Shown here: positions 15,915-24,544 of the stretch, piece by piece | How positions within the stretch are numbered: position 1 is the first letter of the stretch | Layout: every line of letters begins with the position of its first letter | Source: Atopobium sp. ICM42b | GTDB lineage: Bacteria > Actinomycetota > Coriobacteriia > Coriobacteriales > Atopobiaceae | Direction: 5' to 3' | Assembly (NCBI GenBank): GCA_000564995.1 | Contig: JDFH01000002.1 | Span: 1 to 64,000, forward strand | Length of the DNA: 64,000 bases | Made by a program: the position numbers and the translations under genes | Notes under the pieces: generated by a model | Databases searched by the model: none | What the model saw: only the letters and a program-made list of their open reading frames with translations | Told to the model about the DNA's origin: nothing

Positions 15915-16916
15915 ATGAAGTTAGTAATTAAAAGATTTGGGCAGCTTACCGCTAAAGAGTTATATCAAATTCTTTCTCTAAGAGCAGAAACGTTTATTGT
16001 TGATCAGCAGATTATGTACAACGATCTTGATAACGTTGATCAAGTTTCTACCCATGTCTTTTATCAAGATACTGACTCGGTAGCTGCATATTTGCGCATC
16101 ATTGATGCGGGACAGTCATACAACTCCCCTCTTATTGGTCGCGTATGTGTTAGCAACAAAGGCGCTGGTATTGGTTCAAAACTACTGCACGATACCCTTG
16201 ATTACCTGGCACAAGAAAGTAGTGCTTCCAAGGTGTTAGTTGAGTCGCAACTCAAAGCTCAGTCTTTCTACGAGCGCGCTGGGTTTACGCAGGAATCTTC
16301 TAAGGTGCTTGATCACTTTGGCGTCCTCCACCATGTGCTCTCCTTTGATCTTGATGCATATCGTCAGACGAGAAACACAATCAGCATTGATGACATTCAC
16401 GTTTCAATCAGACCGCTTGAAACAGCCGATTTGCGCACACTGCAGAAGCTTAGCGTTGAGACATTTGTAGACACTTTTATTGACTCAAATACGGCAGATG
16501 ATTTAGCAAGTTGCATTGACTCGCTCTACAACACAGAAAAGCTTACCCGTGAGCTTGCTGCTAAACACTCATATTTCTATTTTGTTGAGGTAGAAGGTCA
16601 AGTAGCTGGTTACCTGAAGCTCAATACGCGTTATGAGCAAACCGAGGGTCAGCGCGATGACTCACTTGAAATTGAACGCCTGTATATCCTTCCGCGTTAC
16701 AAAGGCCTACACCTTGGATCAAAGCTCATGAAATTTGCCCTTGATTTAGCAAAAGAGAAGGGTAAGAAGCGCGTGTGGCTGGGTGTTTGGGAACACAATG
16801 AGCCTGCTAAGGCATTTTATTCACATTGGGGATTCAAGCGTTTTAGTCAGCATACCTTCCCAGTAGGAAGCGATCCTCAAACGGATGAATTGTGGGAACT
16901 TCTAATACAGAACTAG
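15915..16916 (+). CDS. Tandem GNAT acetyltransferase (ElaA-like plus PaiA/RimI-like)
   Basis: A 333-residue protein with two N-acetyltransferase domains. Residues 1-150 resemble ElaA (LYQILSLRAETFIVDQQ followed by GAGIGSKLLHDTL). Residues 155-333 resemble PaiA-type or spermidine-type GNATs (ISIRPLETADLRTL, then ERLYILPRYKGLHLGSKLM with the acetyl-CoA loop, then NEPAKAFYSHWGF). The ribosome-binding site GGGAGGGG fits the ATG. It is the only plus-strand gene in the Bce-like module, and its 3' end overlaps the convergent small membrane protein gene by 15 bases. Substrates are unknown; polyamine or peptide acetylation is possible. Confidence 0.8.
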   Translation: MKLVIKRFGQLTAKELYQILSLRAETFIVDQQIMYNDLDNVDQVSTHVFYQDTDSVAAYLRIIDAGQSYNSPLIGRVCVSNKGAGIGSKLLHDTLDYLAQESSASKVLVESQLKAQSFYERAGFTQESSKVLDHFGVLHHVLSFDLDAYRQTRNTISIDDIHVSIRPLETADLRTLQKLSVETFVDTFIDSNTADDLASCIDSLYNTEKLTRELAAKHSYFYFVEVEGQVAGYLKLNTRYEQTEGQRDDSLEIERLYILPRYKGLHLGSKLMKFALDLAKEKGKKRVWLGVWEHNEPAKAFYSHWGFKRFSQHTFPVGSDPQTDELWELLIQN

Positions 16917-17150
16917 CACAATTGCTGCTAAAAGACTCATAGCCAAAAGTACATAGGTAATTACTTTTCTTTCTCTAAATTTGACTATCCTAAAAATTTG
17001 CAAGAGAAAGATAAAAGCAAAAATACATGCACTTATCTGCTGTGCATAAGGGAATGCTTCTGGATAAAAATGAATTGCTGTATTCAGTACGAGCAAAGCA
17101 GCTACGATGTAGTCTGCTTTGCTCGTATTTTCATTATTAATTAGTTTCAT
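16902..17150 (-). CDS. Small membrane protein in the two-component operon
   Basis: An 82-residue protein with two hydrophobic segments (about 12-60 and 62-82) separated by a basic loop (RIVKFRERK). I do not recognise a family. Its ATG overlaps the stop of the histidine kinase gene (ATGA), so it is translationally coupled to the response regulator/kinase pair. That points to an accessory role for the sensor or transporter. Its last 15 bases overlap the convergent acetyltransferase gene. Confidence 0.6.
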   Translation of the reverse strand: MKLINNENTSKADYIVAALLVLNTAIHFYPEAFPYAQQISACIFAFIFLLQIFRIVKFRERKVITYVLLAMSLLAAIVLVLY

Positions 17151-18187
17151 TTTAAATCCGTAAAAGACTGGTTGAACGTAATGGAAAAGGTTGAACCTTT
17201 ACCAATGGTACTGCTCACAGCCAGCTTAAGGCCCATTTTCTTACAGAGCTCATAGCAGAGATAGAGACCCATACCGGTAGATTTTGCGTACTTGCGTCCA
17301 TTTTGACCGGTAAAACCCTTATCAAAAATTCGAGAAAGATCCTCTTCAGGAATACCAATGCCATTATCCTTAATGAAGAGAGTGGTTGAAGTAGTTCCCT
17401 CACGTGGCTCTGAGACAGAGGCAGAAATCCAAACGTTCTTCTCGCCAGGTGAAAGCTCTGGATTTGAATACTTTGCAGCGTTAATGAGGAGCTGTCGCAA
17501 AATAAACTCAAGCCACTTTGGGTCAGCCTTGACCACGTGGGCCAAGTCATCAAAATGTGGAGAAACACCAGCGTCAATGAAGACGCGTGCGTTATTTTTA
17601 AGAGCATCTTTTACGATGGACTGCAAATTAACGTCTCTGATAGAAAAATCTCGATCTACAGATGCGCTGCGTGCATAAAAGAGCGCCTGCTCTACCAGAG
17701 TTTCAATCTTGGTAAGTTGCGTTTGCACGTCATCCATGGGAAGCGATGGATTATTCTGAGCAACCAAATGAGCTGCGGCGATGGGAGTCTTAATCTCATG
17801 CACCCACATCTCAATGTACTCGCGATATTCCTTTGATCGCATATGCTCATCAGCAAGCTGGTCCATCATAGACTTGGACATACTAGAAAGAGCGTCCTTA
17901 AAAAGCTTCTCCTCCAGCGTTGAAGGTGTGTCCAGCATGGTAGGAACCAGATAGCTCTCTTTATCCGTTGCCGCTAAATTCTCAGCAAGCTGCTGGTAGA
18001 ACCAACGACGATGAAAATAATCGGCTAGAAGTGCCGCCACTCCTACTACCCACAAGACCAGGATACAGTAGGCAATAGCAAACGCGTTAAGCCCAACACC
18101 CTTAAGCATAAAGCCAATTAACGTGCTGCTAGCTATAAGCGCAAGAAAGAATATAGTTCGATTTTTTAGATACTTAAAAAACGTCAT
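17147..18187 (-). CDS. BceS-like intramembrane-sensing histidine kinase
   Basis: A 346-residue kinase with two N-terminal membrane helices (about 12-55) and almost no extracellular loop, the hallmark of kinases that receive their signal from a Bce-type transporter. The H-box is EMWVHEIKTP with His130. The C-terminal ATP-binding domain has the N box (LINAAKYSN), the DNGIGIPEEDL box and GMGLYLCYELCKKMG. It follows the response regulator gene by six bases. The likely transporter partner is encoded at 12837-15762. Confidence 0.88.
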   Translation of the reverse strand: MTFFKYLKNRTIFFLALIASSTLIGFMLKGVGLNAFAIAYCILVLWVVGVAALLADYFHRRWFYQQLAENLAATDKESYLVPTMLDTPSTLEEKLFKDALSSMSKSMMDQLADEHMRSKEYREYIEMWVHEIKTPIAAAHLVAQNNPSLPMDDVQTQLTKIETLVEQALFYARSASVDRDFSIRDVNLQSIVKDALKNNARVFIDAGVSPHFDDLAHVVKADPKWLEFILRQLLINAAKYSNPELSPGEKNVWISASVSEPREGTTSTTLFIKDNGIGIPEEDLSRIFDKGFTGQNGRKYAKSTGMGLYLCYELCKKMGLKLAVSSTIGKGSTFSITFNQSFTDLK

Positions 18188-18193
18188 GAGAGC

Positions 18194-18865
18194 CTACTCA
18201 ATAACGTAGCCAAGTCCGCGGCGTGTCATCACAAAGTCTTCAACACCAATGCTTGCAAGGGTATTTCTGAGGTGGCTAATGTTTACCGTCAACGTATTGT
18301 CATCAACAAACTCATCCGACTGCCACAGCTCCTCTTGAATACGCTGGCGAGAAACAACCGTTCCTGCATTTTGCATCAAAAGTGAAAGTATCCTGAGCTC
18401 GTTTTTAGTCAGCTCAACACTTTTCTGATTTGCAGAGACCTTGCAAGAAGAAGAATCAAGTGTCACGCCTGCATGTGAAAGCTTTGTTCCTGTTGTGACA
18501 TCGCTATTTGCACGCCTCAAAACCGAGGTTATGTGCATAAGCAAAATCTGGGTGTTATAGGGCTTAGCGATAAAATCGTCCGCTCCTAACGAGAGCACCA
18601 TAAGCTCATCAAGGTCAGTATTTCTGCTGGTAACTACAATGATGGGAACGTTTGAGAGCTGTCGTACTTCTCGACAAATCTGTTGTCCGTCAATGCCAGG
18701 AAGGTTGAGGTCAAGCAAAACCAGGTCTGGATGCGCGGCAACAATTTGTTGAGGTGCAGACTCAAAAGACGAGAGAGCCTGAGCCTCAAAGCCATTTCTT
18801 TGCAGCAGCAGCACCAACTCTTGCTGAATCTGATGGTCATCTTCTACAACCAGAATTTTTGTCAT
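18194..18865 (-). CDS. OmpR-family response regulator (BceR-like)
   Basis: A 223-residue regulator: receiver domain with acidic pair ED at 8-9, phosphoacceptor Asp52 (LLDLNLPG) and Lys in FIAKPYN, followed by a winged-helix DNA-binding domain ending in RRGLGYVIE. The ribosome-binding site GGGAGGTG lies before the ATG. It is first in the operon with the kinase and the small membrane protein. Its target is probably the BceAB-like operon about 3 kb away. Confidence 0.88.
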   Translation of the reverse strand: MTKILVVEDDHQIQQELVLLLQRNGFEAQALSSFESAPQQIVAAHPDLVLLDLNLPGIDGQQICREVRQLSNVPIIVVTSRNTDLDELMVLSLGADDFIAKPYNTQILLMHITSVLRRANSDVTTGTKLSHAGVTLDSSSCKVSANQKSVELTKNELRILSLLMQNAGTVVSRQRIQEELWQSDEFVDDNTLTVNISHLRNTLASIGVEDFVMTRRGLGYVIE

Positions 18866-18886
18866 GCGTGCTCACCTCCCACTACG

Positions 18887-19906
18887 CTACGCAAGTCCCA
18901 CAAAGCGTTTGGCGTTTTCCCAGAGTATGGTATACGTCTTCTCTTTGGGGATATCAAGTCGCTGCCAACGAAGCTCTGCCAAGCGCTCAACCGTGTGTAC
19001 CACCATTGCTGGCGTGCACTCCCCTCCACGTAAAGGCTCTGGCGCCATGTAGGGGAAGTCCGTCTCTGAAAGTAGTTGTGCCTCTGGACAGGAGATCATT
19101 GCGGCTCGAATATCATCTGAGCGCTTAAACGTTGCTGCGCCACCAAAGGCCACAAAGCAACCAAGGTCTGCAAAAGGCTTCATGACCTCTGGTCCATCGG
19201 TGTAACAGTGCAGGTCACAGCCTGCCTTAGGCACGCCCATACGATTCAGAATTTCAAGCGCCAAATCATGAGCGTGTGTATCATCAGCACCATCACGCAG
19301 GTGCAGCTCAACGCGTTGATTGCGCTCATGTGCAATGGAAAGCTGGCGCTCAAATGCTTGACGCTGGACCTCTTCTGAAACCTCGCAGTACGGTCCAAAA
19401 TCAAGACCAATCTCTCCTACACCAACACAAAGAGGGTGCTCAAGCAACTCAAACAGACGCTGTTCAGCTTCTTGGTTATAGTCAGGTGCGCTGTATGGGT
19501 GAGCGCCCACTACAAAATACGTGTGCTCAAACAAATACTCTGCAGGTAGATCACAGGGTACACAGAGATCTACCTCAGCCAGCTTTGTAAAAGCGTGGCG
19601 AGCCGCGCTAAGAGTATCCTCAAACCATGTGATAAAAGCGCTGGTATCTGCCCACTTACGAGGAAACTCCGTAGCAATATCTACGGGAACAATAAGCATA
19701 CGAACACCCGCCGCGGCAGCGCGAGCAAGAGACTCTGCAGCACTGTGCTCGTGAAGGCTACCCAAATGACCATGAGTATCAGCAACAGGCGCTAAAACGC
19801 GCGGAGCTGGACGAGGTGTGCCGTAAATGTCGTGGAATAACTGACCGTCAGAAAACGAAAGTGCGTCCACTTCTTCTGCTGGTAGATGATGCTTTTTCTT
19901 ACTCAC
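18887..19906 (-). CDS. tatD: TatD-family metal-dependent hydrolase
   Basis: A 339-residue member of the TatD deoxyribonuclease family. The metal-binding start DTHGHLG is present (HxH retained, Gly instead of the usual Cys), as are GEIGLDFG, the His-rich strands VELHLRD and DLHCYTDG, and SETDFPYMAP with the catalytic Asp. An N-terminal extension of about 45 residues precedes the domain. The GTG start overlaps the rsmA stop by eight bases and has GGAG upstream. Despite the name the family is not part of the Tat translocon. It is the last gene of the metG-rsmA-tatD operon. Confidence 0.85.
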   Translation of the reverse strand: MSKKKHHLPAEEVDALSFSDGQLFHDIYGTPRPAPRVLAPVADTHGHLGSLHEHSAAESLARAAAAGVRMLIVPVDIATEFPRKWADTSAFITWFEDTLSAARHAFTKLAEVDLCVPCDLPAEYLFEHTYFVVGAHPYSAPDYNQEAEQRLFELLEHPLCVGVGEIGLDFGPYCEVSEEVQRQAFERQLSIAHERNQRVELHLRDGADDTHAHDLALEILNRMGVPKAGCDLHCYTDGPEVMKPFADLGCFVAFGGAATFKRSDDIRAAMISCPEAQLLSETDFPYMAPEPLRGGECTPAMVVHTVERLAELRWQRLDIPKEKTYTILWENAKRFVGLA

Positions 19907-20843
19907 TCAAAGGCTCCAAAGCAGCTGCAAGACAAATAAAGTCTTGGCTGGTCAAAACTTCTGCGCGCACCGTTGGTGCAATTCCTGTGGCGAGAAACGC
20001 CTGGTCTAGCTTGTCTTTATCAAAGCCAGAGGCACTCATTGAGTTACGAATGGTCTTTCTGCGCTGAGCAAAGGCAGCGTCAATAACCCTCATGGTATGC
20101 AAGAGCTCTTCTTCAGAAAGAAGCTTGGAGGTCACCGGGTTTCTCGCCTGGGTGCGATCAAGGCGAACCACTGCAGAGTTGACGCGTGGTGGAGGCATAA
20201 AGTTGCCAGGACCCACCTCAAACCTGCCAGTAACCTGCGCAAACAAGGACAGCTTTGCCGTATAGGCGCCATATGCTTTGGTAGAAGGCTTGGCAGCAAT
20301 TCTGTCGGCCACCTCTGCCTGCACCATGACTACCGCTCGCTCAAGAGACGGAAGCTCCTGGAAGAACTTAAGGATCAACGTAGCTGCCACCTGATACGGC
20401 AGGTTGGATACAAACTTTGTTGGCATCGGGGCGCTTGGCGCTGCACTCTGGGTAACGGCCGGAAGCGTGCCGTAGGCCTCGGCAAGCTTCTGTGGTGTGA
20501 TTGCCAGCGCGTCACCCATGACCAGCACAAATGAGTCTGGATGAGGCTCCTTGCAGGTTTCTGCTAAGACTTGCTCCAGCTCAGAGTCTGCTTCAAGTGA
20601 GCAGACCGCACAGGCGTTGTCGAGCAAAGCCACCGTGAGGGTACCCAGACCGGGTCCAACCTCAACGACCACATCGGTAGACTGAACCTCTGCAAGCTGG
20701 ACGATCTTCTCGATAACGTGGTCTTGTACCAGGAAGTTTTGGCCCAGCCTGTATTTGGTAGCAAGGCCAAAACGTTCCAGCGTTTCTTTAGTGGCGCGTT
20801 GATTAGCAAGCCACGATGTTTGATGCGATGCGTGCTCCGACAC
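19899..20843 (-). CDS. rsmA: 16S rRNA dimethyladenosine transferase (KsgA)
   Basis: A 314-residue methyltransferase that dimethylates two adjacent adenines near the 3' end of 16S rRNA. Motifs visible: RLGQNFLVQD at the N-terminus, VVEVGPGLGTLTVALL for S-adenosylmethionine binding, VSNLPYQVAATLI (the NLPY catalytic motif) and FMPPPRVNSAVVRL. The start is GTG at 20843, two bases after the metG stop, so translation is probably coupled; I see no strong ribosome-binding site. It lies in a metG-rsmA-tatD order close to that of Gram-positive relatives. Confidence 0.93.
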   Translation of the reverse strand: MSEHASHQTSWLANQRATKETLERFGLATKYRLGQNFLVQDHVIEKIVQLAEVQSTDVVVEVGPGLGTLTVALLDNACAVCSLEADSELEQVLAETCKEPHPDSFVLVMGDALAITPQKLAEAYGTLPAVTQSAAPSAPMPTKFVSNLPYQVAATLILKFFQELPSLERAVVMVQAEVADRIAAKPSTKAYGAYTAKLSLFAQVTGRFEVGPGNFMPPPRVNSAVVRLDRTQARNPVTSKLLSEEELLHTMRVIDAAFAQRRKTIRNSMSASGFDKDKLDQAFLATGIAPTVRAEVLTSQDFICLAAALEPLSE

Positions 20844-20845
20844 GA

Positions 20846-22456
20846 TTACTTGCTTGCAAGACGTGGGAACAGAGCGTCTCCCTTAGAGACAGCCAGGCCG
20901 CCCTGAAGCTTGCCCCATACGCACTCGCTGCGGGTATCGGTAGAGGTAATCTCTGCCTCGTCAAGGCTCATACGGCGCAGAACCTCTGCAGACGTAGTAG
21001 GCATGAATGGCATAAAGAGATGTGCGCAGATGCGGATAGACTCAAGCAGCGTATAGATAATCTCTGCAAGCTCTGATGCGCGCTCAGGGTCTTTTGCCAC
21101 TGTCCAAGGTGCAGCGTCCTCAATATAGTGGTTAGCTGCGTGGACAAGCTCCATGATGATGTTCTTAGCGCCTACGTAGTCCATCTTCTCCATGCAAGCG
21201 GCGTAGCGGTCATAGATGCCCTCAGCCAGCTTGCGCAGTGGGTGATCTGCAGCAACAGTAGAACCATCAAACGTTGGAGTGACACCCTCAAAGTACTTAT
21301 CGCTCATGTTAAGGGCGCGAGAAACCAAATTGCCCCAGCTATTTGCCAGGTCAGCGTTATAGACCTGCTCCATGCGCTCGAAGGAAATGCCTGAGTCCTC
21401 ACCAGGGGTAACGTCGGTCATGAAGTAGTAGCGGTAACCCTCAACACCCAGCAGGTCCAAAACGTCCTTAGGTGCAATGGCGTTTCCGCGAGATTTGCTC
21501 ATCTTCTCAACAACACCGGTCTCAGAGTTACGGACGTTCAAGAAGCCGTGAGCAAAGATGTGCTCAGGAACTGCCTCGCCAAGGGCCATGAGCATTGCAG
21601 GCCAAATGACGCAGTGGAAGCGGATGATGTCCTTACCAACAACGTGCATCTGAGCTGGCCAGAAGCGCTTTCTCATGGCAGCAGCCTCTGGACTGTCATC
21701 ACCGTAGCCAACAGCGGTGTAGTAGTTGAGAAGAGCGTCAAACCAAACGTAGGTTACGTGAGACTCATCAAAAGGAACTGGAACGCCCCAGTCAAAGCTG
21801 GTACGGGATACAGAAATATCCTGGAGACCAGATTCAACAAAGCTGCGGACCTCGTTGGCGCGGAAATCTGGCTCAATGAAATCTGGATGCTCAGCATAGA
21901 GCTCAAGCAGCTTGTCCTGGAATGCGGAAAGCTTAAAGAACCAAGACTCCTCAGAAACACGCTCAAGCTCACGATGGCAATCTGGGCAGAGGTGTGCACC
22001 CTTGCAACCAGCCTCTTCGTCTGCTTTCTCTACCTGAGTCTCGGTGAAGAAGGTCTCCTCGTGAATGCAGTACCAACCATCGTAGGATCCTTTGTAGATG
22101 AAGCCAGCCTCACGCATGCGCTCCCACAGATACTGGACAGCTTTTACGTGGCGCTCATCGGTAGTACGGATAAAGTCGTCATATGAGATGTTGAGCTCTT
22201 CATAAAGTCCCTTGAAGAAAGGAACCTGCGAGTCACACCATGCTTGTGGAGACAAACCGTGATCAGCTGCAGCAAGAGCGACCTTCTCGCCATGCTCGTC
22301 CATACCGGTAAGGAAGAAGACGTCGTAGCCGGCAGCGCGTCTAAAGCGAGCCTGGATATCGCAAAGCAAGGTGCAGTACGCAGTTCCTAGGTGTGGCTTT
22401 GCGTTGACGTAGTAAATTGGGGTGGTGATAAAGTATGACGGCTTGGCCTCGGGCAT
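20846..22456 (-). CDS. metG: Methionyl-tRNA synthetase
   Basis: A 536-residue class I synthetase that charges tRNA-Met. HLGT stands for the HIGH motif near residue 22, the KMSKS loop is near 318 (EKMSKSRGNAI), and the insert CKGAHLCPDC ... RELE carries part of the zinc knuckle. It lacks the C-terminal EMAP/tRNA-binding domain that some longer homologues have. The ribosome-binding site AAAGGGAG precedes the ATG. The leader is too short for a T-box; it has a 7-base inverted repeat instead. Confidence 0.95.
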   Translation of the reverse strand: MPEAKPSYFITTPIYYVNAKPHLGTAYCTLLCDIQARFRRAAGYDVFFLTGMDEHGEKVALAAADHGLSPQAWCDSQVPFFKGLYEELNISYDDFIRTTDERHVKAVQYLWERMREAGFIYKGSYDGWYCIHEETFFTETQVEKADEEAGCKGAHLCPDCHRELERVSEESWFFKLSAFQDKLLELYAEHPDFIEPDFRANEVRSFVESGLQDISVSRTSFDWGVPVPFDESHVTYVWFDALLNYYTAVGYGDDSPEAAAMRKRFWPAQMHVVGKDIIRFHCVIWPAMLMALGEAVPEHIFAHGFLNVRNSETGVVEKMSKSRGNAIAPKDVLDLLGVEGYRYYFMTDVTPGEDSGISFERMEQVYNADLANSWGNLVSRALNMSDKYFEGVTPTFDGSTVAADHPLRKLAEGIYDRYAACMEKMDYVGAKNIIMELVHAANHYIEDAAPWTVAKDPERASELAEIIYTLLESIRICAHLFMPFMPTTSAEVLRRMSLDEAEITSTDTRSECVWGKLQGGLAVSKGDALFPRLASK

Positions 22457-22471
22457 AATGACTCCCTTTGT

Positions 22472-22498
22472 ATAAGTTGCAATAACTTATCCAGTATA
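22472..22498 (-). promoter_or_regulatory. metG promoter with inverted repeat over the start region
   Basis: On the minus strand a TATACT -10 box (22493-22498) is followed after two bases by ATAAGTT-ATTGC-AACTTAT (22472-22490), a perfect seven-base inverted repeat. It would cover the transcription start and lies just before the ribosome-binding site, so it could act as an operator or a translation-blocking hairpin. No clear -35 box. Confidence 0.4.
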
Positions 22499-22535
22499 GA
22501 GCAAATGCTGGGCTTTCTTTGCGTTGGTATAGTGA

Positions 22536-23411
22536 TTATGCCTCGTGAGCAAGAATTGCCTGGTATGCCTCATCGCGCGCGATACCAAACTTCTGAGCAA
22601 GCTCTTTGGCCAGTGCTGATTTTCTGGTACCCGCAGCAAGACCCGCCTCTATTGCGTCTTCAAGCGAGAGCTGAGACTCGCCCGCTGCCTGCAACGATGT
22701 AGAGGCAAGCTCTTCTTCTGTGGGAGCTGCGATGACCAAAACACACTCGCCTTTGAGGTTTTCTTTTGCTGCAAGAGTCTCAACAAGGCAAGGAGCCACA
22801 TCGCGCACCACTTCTTCGTGTAGCTTAGTGAGCTCTCTGACAAGAGCCACCTGCCTGGTTGGAAACACCTCGGCTATGGCCTCAACGGTTGCAAGCACCC
22901 TAAACGGAGATTCATACAGCACAATAGTGCCGGGAATTGCTGCAAGCTGTTGCAAGCGCTGAACAATCTGCCCGTGCTTTCTAGGCAAAAAGCCTTCAAA
23001 AAAGAAATGGTCACTTGCCAGGCCCGATGCAACAAGCGCGCAGGTCACCGCAGAAGGTCCCGGAATAACCTCCGTAGCAAGCCCCTCTGAAAGCGCTGCA
23101 TCAACCAAATGCTGACCCGGGTCAGAGATGCCTGGCATGCCCGCATCTGATACAAACGCAACACGCTGACCTGTACGAAGCCTCTCAAGTGTTGGCTCAA
23201 TTTGCGACTCAATAATGTTTTGATCACAGCGCTGCAATGGCACATGAATATCAAATGCCGAGAGGAGCTTTGAGGTCACGCGCGTGTCCTCACATAAAAT
23301 GACATCTGCTGTTGCAAGCGTTTCTTTAACGCGCGGTGACGCGTCCGAAAGGTTACCAATAGGCGTGCCCACAATAGACAGTTTACCTGCTAAAAGAGTA
23401 GATCCTGTCAT
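22536..23411 (-). CDS. rsmI: 16S rRNA 2'-O-ribose methyltransferase (C1402)
   Basis: A 291-residue tetrapyrrole-methylase-fold enzyme that methylates the ribose of C1402 in 16S rRNA. The N-terminus IVGTPIGNLSDASPR and CEDTRVTSKLL are diagnostic, as are VSDAGMPGISDPG and IPGPSAVTCALVASGL. Its ATG overlaps the stop of the glycoside hydrolase-like gene by one base (TAATG), so it is co-transcribed with it. In Gram-positive genomes rsmI often neighbours metG and ricT, as here. Confidence 0.93.
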   Translation of the reverse strand: MTGSTLLAGKLSIVGTPIGNLSDASPRVKETLATADVILCEDTRVTSKLLSAFDIHVPLQRCDQNIIESQIEPTLERLRTGQRVAFVSDAGMPGISDPGQHLVDAALSEGLATEVIPGPSAVTCALVASGLASDHFFFEGFLPRKHGQIVQRLQQLAAIPGTIVLYESPFRVLATVEAIAEVFPTRQVALVRELTKLHEEVVRDVAPCLVETLAAKENLKGECVLVIAAPTEEELASTSLQAAGESQLSLEDAIEAGLAAGTRKSALAKELAQKFGIARDEAYQAILAHEA

Positions 23412-24451
23412 TACTCGAGCATTCCCCTCTCAAACGTTGCAAGCGCAACGCGTGCGTCCCATGCAGCCAAAAATGCGGAGGTCTTCCAGGTCTGGAAGAA
23501 CCATGCAGGACACGTATTGTACACTTTGAGCTGGCCGGAAGTGTAAATGCGCTCAAGCGCAATTCTTCCCTCTGCCGTCATAGCGCCGTCAATGCTTGGA
23601 AGTGATGCTGACCACTTACCCACCATGACCGGCAGACCGCCTGAAGCAGAAGTCTTCAAATACGCTTCGTTTTTATCAATAAGCTGCTGTACACCGCGAG
23701 GACCCGAACAATCAATTCCCTCGCAGGGTTTATCAAGGTGAGCGTCGAGCCAAACGTTTTGATAGGCCTGCTGGCTCATAAAACGCCTAAATCCCTGAGG
23801 CCAGCCACCATCTGGAAGAATGACCACAGGCTCTTCTCCTGCCACAGATCTAATGGTCTCATAAGCACGGCGATAATAGTTTCTAAGCGAGTGACCAGGA
23901 ATACCATCTGTGAGCTTAAAGCCCTTGCGCACACGAGGTTTAACCTCATCGGCTACCTCAATGCCATAAAAACCGCTGCGGTGAGCGTAGTGAAGGGCAA
24001 GCTTATGCAGAATAGAAAGAGATTTCTCCCCAGAAATTCTCGTGCGCGGAGCACCACCTGGCTGGTCATTCAAGCCATCAGGCAAACCTGGATTTACTGC
24101 CAGTACAAAAATAACGTGCAGGCCAAGTTCTTCTGCCCATTCAAGGGCTCTATCAAGCTCGGTAATGCAGCTAACATATGGAGTCCCTGCAGCTTCTTCA
24201 TCAAAAACGTACCAAGGTACAGAAATTCTTACCGCATTAAAACCACGTGCAGCAATACTGACAAAGTCAGAACTCTGGATAAATGAAGAACGATGCGCTT
24301 TAACAAGATTGTGGTAGTCCTCAACGCCCAGCGCTTTAATGAGCTGAGCCTCATCAACGCACCCTGTGCGTGCAAACGGCTCAGGAGTTACCCACGGTTC
24401 AAGCGTAAGCCAACCAGTTAAATTGACACCCCGCAACGCTCCGTGAGCCAT
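23411..24451 (-). CDS. Glycoside hydrolase family 5-like protein with substituted nucleophile
   Basis: A 346-residue protein resembling exo-1,3-beta-glucanases of GH5: the N-terminal RGVNLTGWLTLEPWVTPEPF and the barrel segment GFNAVRISVPWYVF are close to that group. The usual acid/base motif NEP appears as ADEV (Glu retained, Asn to Asp), and the nucleophile motif GEWS reads GKWS, with Lys where the catalytic Glu belongs. No signal peptide is seen, so it would be cytoplasmic. I chose the ATG at 24451 with GAGGTGG upstream; a TTG at 24469 is possible. It may be a catalytically inactive carbohydrate-binding relative. Confidence 0.75.
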   Translation of the reverse strand: MAHGALRGVNLTGWLTLEPWVTPEPFARTGCVDEAQLIKALGVEDYHNLVKAHRSSFIQSSDFVSIAARGFNAVRISVPWYVFDEEAAGTPYVSCITELDRALEWAEELGLHVIFVLAVNPGLPDGLNDQPGGAPRTRISGEKSLSILHKLALHYAHRSGFYGIEVADEVKPRVRKGFKLTDGIPGHSLRNYYRRAYETIRSVAGEEPVVILPDGGWPQGFRRFMSQQAYQNVWLDAHLDKPCEGIDCSGPRGVQQLIDKNEAYLKTSASGGLPVMVGKWSASLPSIDGAMTAEGRIALERIYTSGQLKVYNTCPAWFFQTWKTSAFLAAWDARVALATFERGMLE

Positions 24452-24479
24452 GAAATTCCACCTCGCCAAAAGATAAAAC

Positions 24480-24499
24480 CTCTACATACGTAGAGTATA
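24480..24499 (-). promoter_or_regulatory. Putative promoter of the GH5-like/rsmI operon with small inverted repeat
   Basis: On the minus strand TATACT (24494-24499) is followed at once by CTCTAC-GTAT-GTAGAG (24480-24495), a six-base inverted repeat at the expected transcription start. The layout parallels that in front of metG. No strong -35 box is seen. Confidence 0.35.
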
Positions 24500-24544
24500 C
24501 CCATCGAGGTTACGTTGCTCGCACGAGCTTTAAAAAACAACAGG

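Noticed and set aside
22457..22535. T-box leader for metG
   Set aside because: Only about 80 bases upstream, with no specifier or anti-terminator elements.
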